Source: Syntrophaceae bacterium UBA2188
Lineage (GTDB): Bacteria > Desulfobacterota > BSN033 > UBA1163
Reading direction: 5' to 3'
Assembly: GCA_002327985.1 (NCBI GenBank)
Contig: DCVM01000058.1
Span: 48,534-112,533, forward strand
DNA: 64,000 bases
The position numbers and the translations under genes were made by a program. How positions within the stretch are numbered: the stretch's first letter is position 1; each line of letters opens with the position of its first letter. Positions 62,808 through 64,000 of this stretch are shown one piece after another. The notes beneath the pieces are model-generated. The model was given only the letters and a program-made list of their open reading frames with translations, was not told where the DNA came from and made no database searches.

Positions 62808-62866
62808 AATTGGAATGATGGAATAGGAAGTTACAATGAACCAAATATTCTATCATTCCATGATTC
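62808..62866. repeat. ATTCCA-rich element between argB and argD
   Basis: ATTGGAATGATGGAATAGGA and TATTCTATCATTCCATGATT can pair, giving an imperfect hairpin of the same word set as the elements at 14075 and 15310. It lies just before argD. Confidence 0.6.
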
Positions 62867-62870
62867 CAAA

Positions 62871-63764
62871 TTATTTTAATGTTTCTTTGGCGATCTGTGT
62901 CCCAATTCCTACATCGGTGAAAATTTCTAACAGGATGGCATGTTCCATCCTTCCATCAATGATATGTGTTTTTGCTACCCCTTCCTCTACGGCTTCCAGG
63001 CAGCAATTGACCTTTGGGATCATTCCGGATGCGATCACTTTTTGGGTGATCAATCGTCTTGCCTGCTTAACATCCAGGGTCGGGATCAACCGCCTTTTTC
63101 CATCGAGAACTCCCTCCACATCGGTCAATAAAATCAATTTCTCCGCTTTCAGCGCAGAAGCAATCTTGCCAGCCACCAGATCCGCATTGATATTATAGGT
63201 CTCGCCTTCCTCCCCCACCCCAACAGGTGCAATAATGGGGATGAAATTCTCTTTCTTCAAGGCCTCGATTACCCCTGGATTGATCGCCTTGACTTCCCCC
63301 ACCATTCCCATATCAATGACTTCCGTCATTGCTCCCTTGCCACGACTTTTAGTCAATCTTAATTTTCTGGCGGTGATGAGGCGTCCGTCCTTCCCGCTCA
63401 GTCCAACCGCTTTCCCTCCCTGCTGGTTGATCAGGGTAACGATCTCTTTATTGACCTTCCCAACGAGGACCATTTCTACGACATCCATCGTCTCCCCATC
63501 CGTCACCCTCATCCCCTCTATGAATTGAGATTTTTTCCCAATCTTGTTTAACATCTCACCGATCTGTGGTCCTCCCCCATGGACAATGACTGGGTTAAGG
63601 CCGATATATTTCAAAAGGACGACATCAAGAGCAAAGCTTCGTTTCATCCTCTCTTCCTCCATGGTGCTTCCCCCATATTTGATGACCATGGTTTTATCAT
63701 AAAATCGCCGAATATAGGGAAGGGCTTCCAGCAGTATCTTGGCTTTATCGACCGGGTTATCCAT
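62871..63764 (-). CDS. argB: acetylglutamate kinase
   Basis: The 297-residue amino-acid kinase has VIKYGGSTM and IVHGGGPQIGEML at the N-terminus and PVGVGEEGETYNINADLVAG for nucleotide and substrate binding. It catalyses the second, often arginine-inhibited, step of arginine synthesis; N-terminal helix features of inhibited forms (residues 4-20) are present. hslU lies upstream. Confidence 0.97.
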   Translation of the reverse strand: MDNPVDKAKILLEALPYIRRFYDKTMVIKYGGSTMEEERMKRSFALDVVLLKYIGLNPVIVHGGGPQIGEMLNKIGKKSQFIEGMRVTDGETMDVVEMVLVGKVNKEIVTLINQQGGKAVGLSGKDGRLITARKLRLTKSRGKGAMTEVIDMGMVGEVKAINPGVIEALKKENFIPIIAPVGVGEEGETYNINADLVAGKIASALKAEKLILLTDVEGVLDGKRRLIPTLDVKQARRLITQKVIASGMIPKVNCCLEAVEEGVAKTHIIDGRMEHAILLEIFTDVGIGTQIAKETLK

Positions 63765-63870
63765 TTTTTATCCTCCCACGAATCAAAAGGGTTCAAGGGG
63801 ACTAGCGATTAAACAAAATATTTCATTTTCAAATTTAGAATATTAATTGAAAAACCTGAACCCTAAAACC

Positions 63871-63890
63871 CCTGCCTACCGGCAGGCAGG
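63871..63890. repeat. CCTGCCTACCGGCAGGCAGG palindromic repeat, copy 2
   Basis: Identical to 61565-61584. It lies between hslU and argB. Confidence 0.85.
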
Positions 63891-63908
63891 CTCGAATCCT
63901 TGAATCCT

Positions 63909-64000
63909 TCACAAGATATATCGACTCAGATCTTCATCCTCAACAAAATCTTTCAACTTCTCCTGGACATACTTCGCATCAATCACCATGTTTTTTCCGG
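63909..64000 (-). CDS. hslU: ATP-dependent protease ATPase subunit HslU, C-terminal end
   Basis: The last 30 residues are visible; the rest lies past base 64000. They read IDAKYVQEKLKDFVEDEDLS followed by RYIL, the typical HslU C-terminus, whose final residues dock into HslV to activate it. The order hslU-argB is frequent in Desulfobacterota. Confidence 0.85.
   Translation of the reverse strand, partial: GKNMVIDAKYVQEKLKDFVEDEDLSRYIL

Noticed and set aside
1..64000. tRNA or rRNA genes
   Set aside because: No cloverleaf-like GGTTC..ANTCC patterns with a CCA end or rRNA-like blocks were recognised; a tRNA covariance search was not possible here.

Overview
The window looks like a chromosome segment of an anaerobic Gram-negative bacterium, most likely of the Desulfobacterota (former Deltaproteobacteria). 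MurJ, LptE, lipoprotein signals and Wzm/Wzt-type export point to two membranes. The order hslU-argB-argD-argG followed by leuS-lptE-efp-epmA and holA-rpsT-murJ resembles gene order in that group. A ferredoxin-domain reductase, a molybdenum hydroxylase and a TRAP transporter fit an anaerobe that uses N-heterocyclic compounds. This placement is inference from gene content; no rRNA or tRNA gene was seen.

1-12.4 kb (all minus strand) reads as one catabolic unit. In transcription order it holds an XRE-cupin regulator, a three-part TRAP transporter (DctP, DctQ, DctM), an aldehyde dehydrogenase of the methylmalonate-semialdehyde type, a three-subunit molybdenum hydroxylase, an enamidase, a 6-hydroxynicotinate reductase and a UPF0280 (ApbE-like) protein cut by the window edge. 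Together they suggest nicotinate -> 6-hydroxynicotinate -> 1,4,5,6-tetrahydro-6-oxonicotinate -> 2-formylglutarate, then possibly glutaryl-CoA through the dehydrogenase. The last step would differ from the Eubacterium barkeri fermentation route. 12.5-19.7 kb holds TtcA-like and endonuclease III-like genes and a YbhGFSR-like ABC exporter (HlyD, two ATPases, two permeases). 19.9-22.3 kb holds a RelA/SpoT enzyme convergent with rpmB.

22.7-31.8 kb (plus strand) is an accessory surface-protein region. Three exported proteins end in the same peptidase-S74 self-cleaving chaperone domain behind different N-terminal parts (beta-helix, short linker, 17-residue repeats). A fourth copy survives only as a fragment beside a methyltransferase/beta-propeller pair that looks inserted. 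A secreted subtilisin and a membrane-anchored tyrosine phosphatase complete it. 31.9-49.0 kb (minus strand) is a polysaccharide locus: P-loop kinase, GT39-like membrane enzyme, WcaJ-like initiating transferase, several glycosyltransferases including 948- and 1229-residue multidomain proteins, an epimerase, and a Wzm/Wzt ABC exporter. A decayed phospholipase D-like gene lies inside it.

49.6-64 kb holds a degenerate histidine-kinase-like protein, a lipoprotein, and then housekeeping genes: murJ, rpsT, holA, an RlmL-like methyltransferase, epmA, efp, lptE, leuS, argG, argD, argB and the end of hslU. Intergenic spaces across the window carry several families of dispersed palindromic or inverted repeats.
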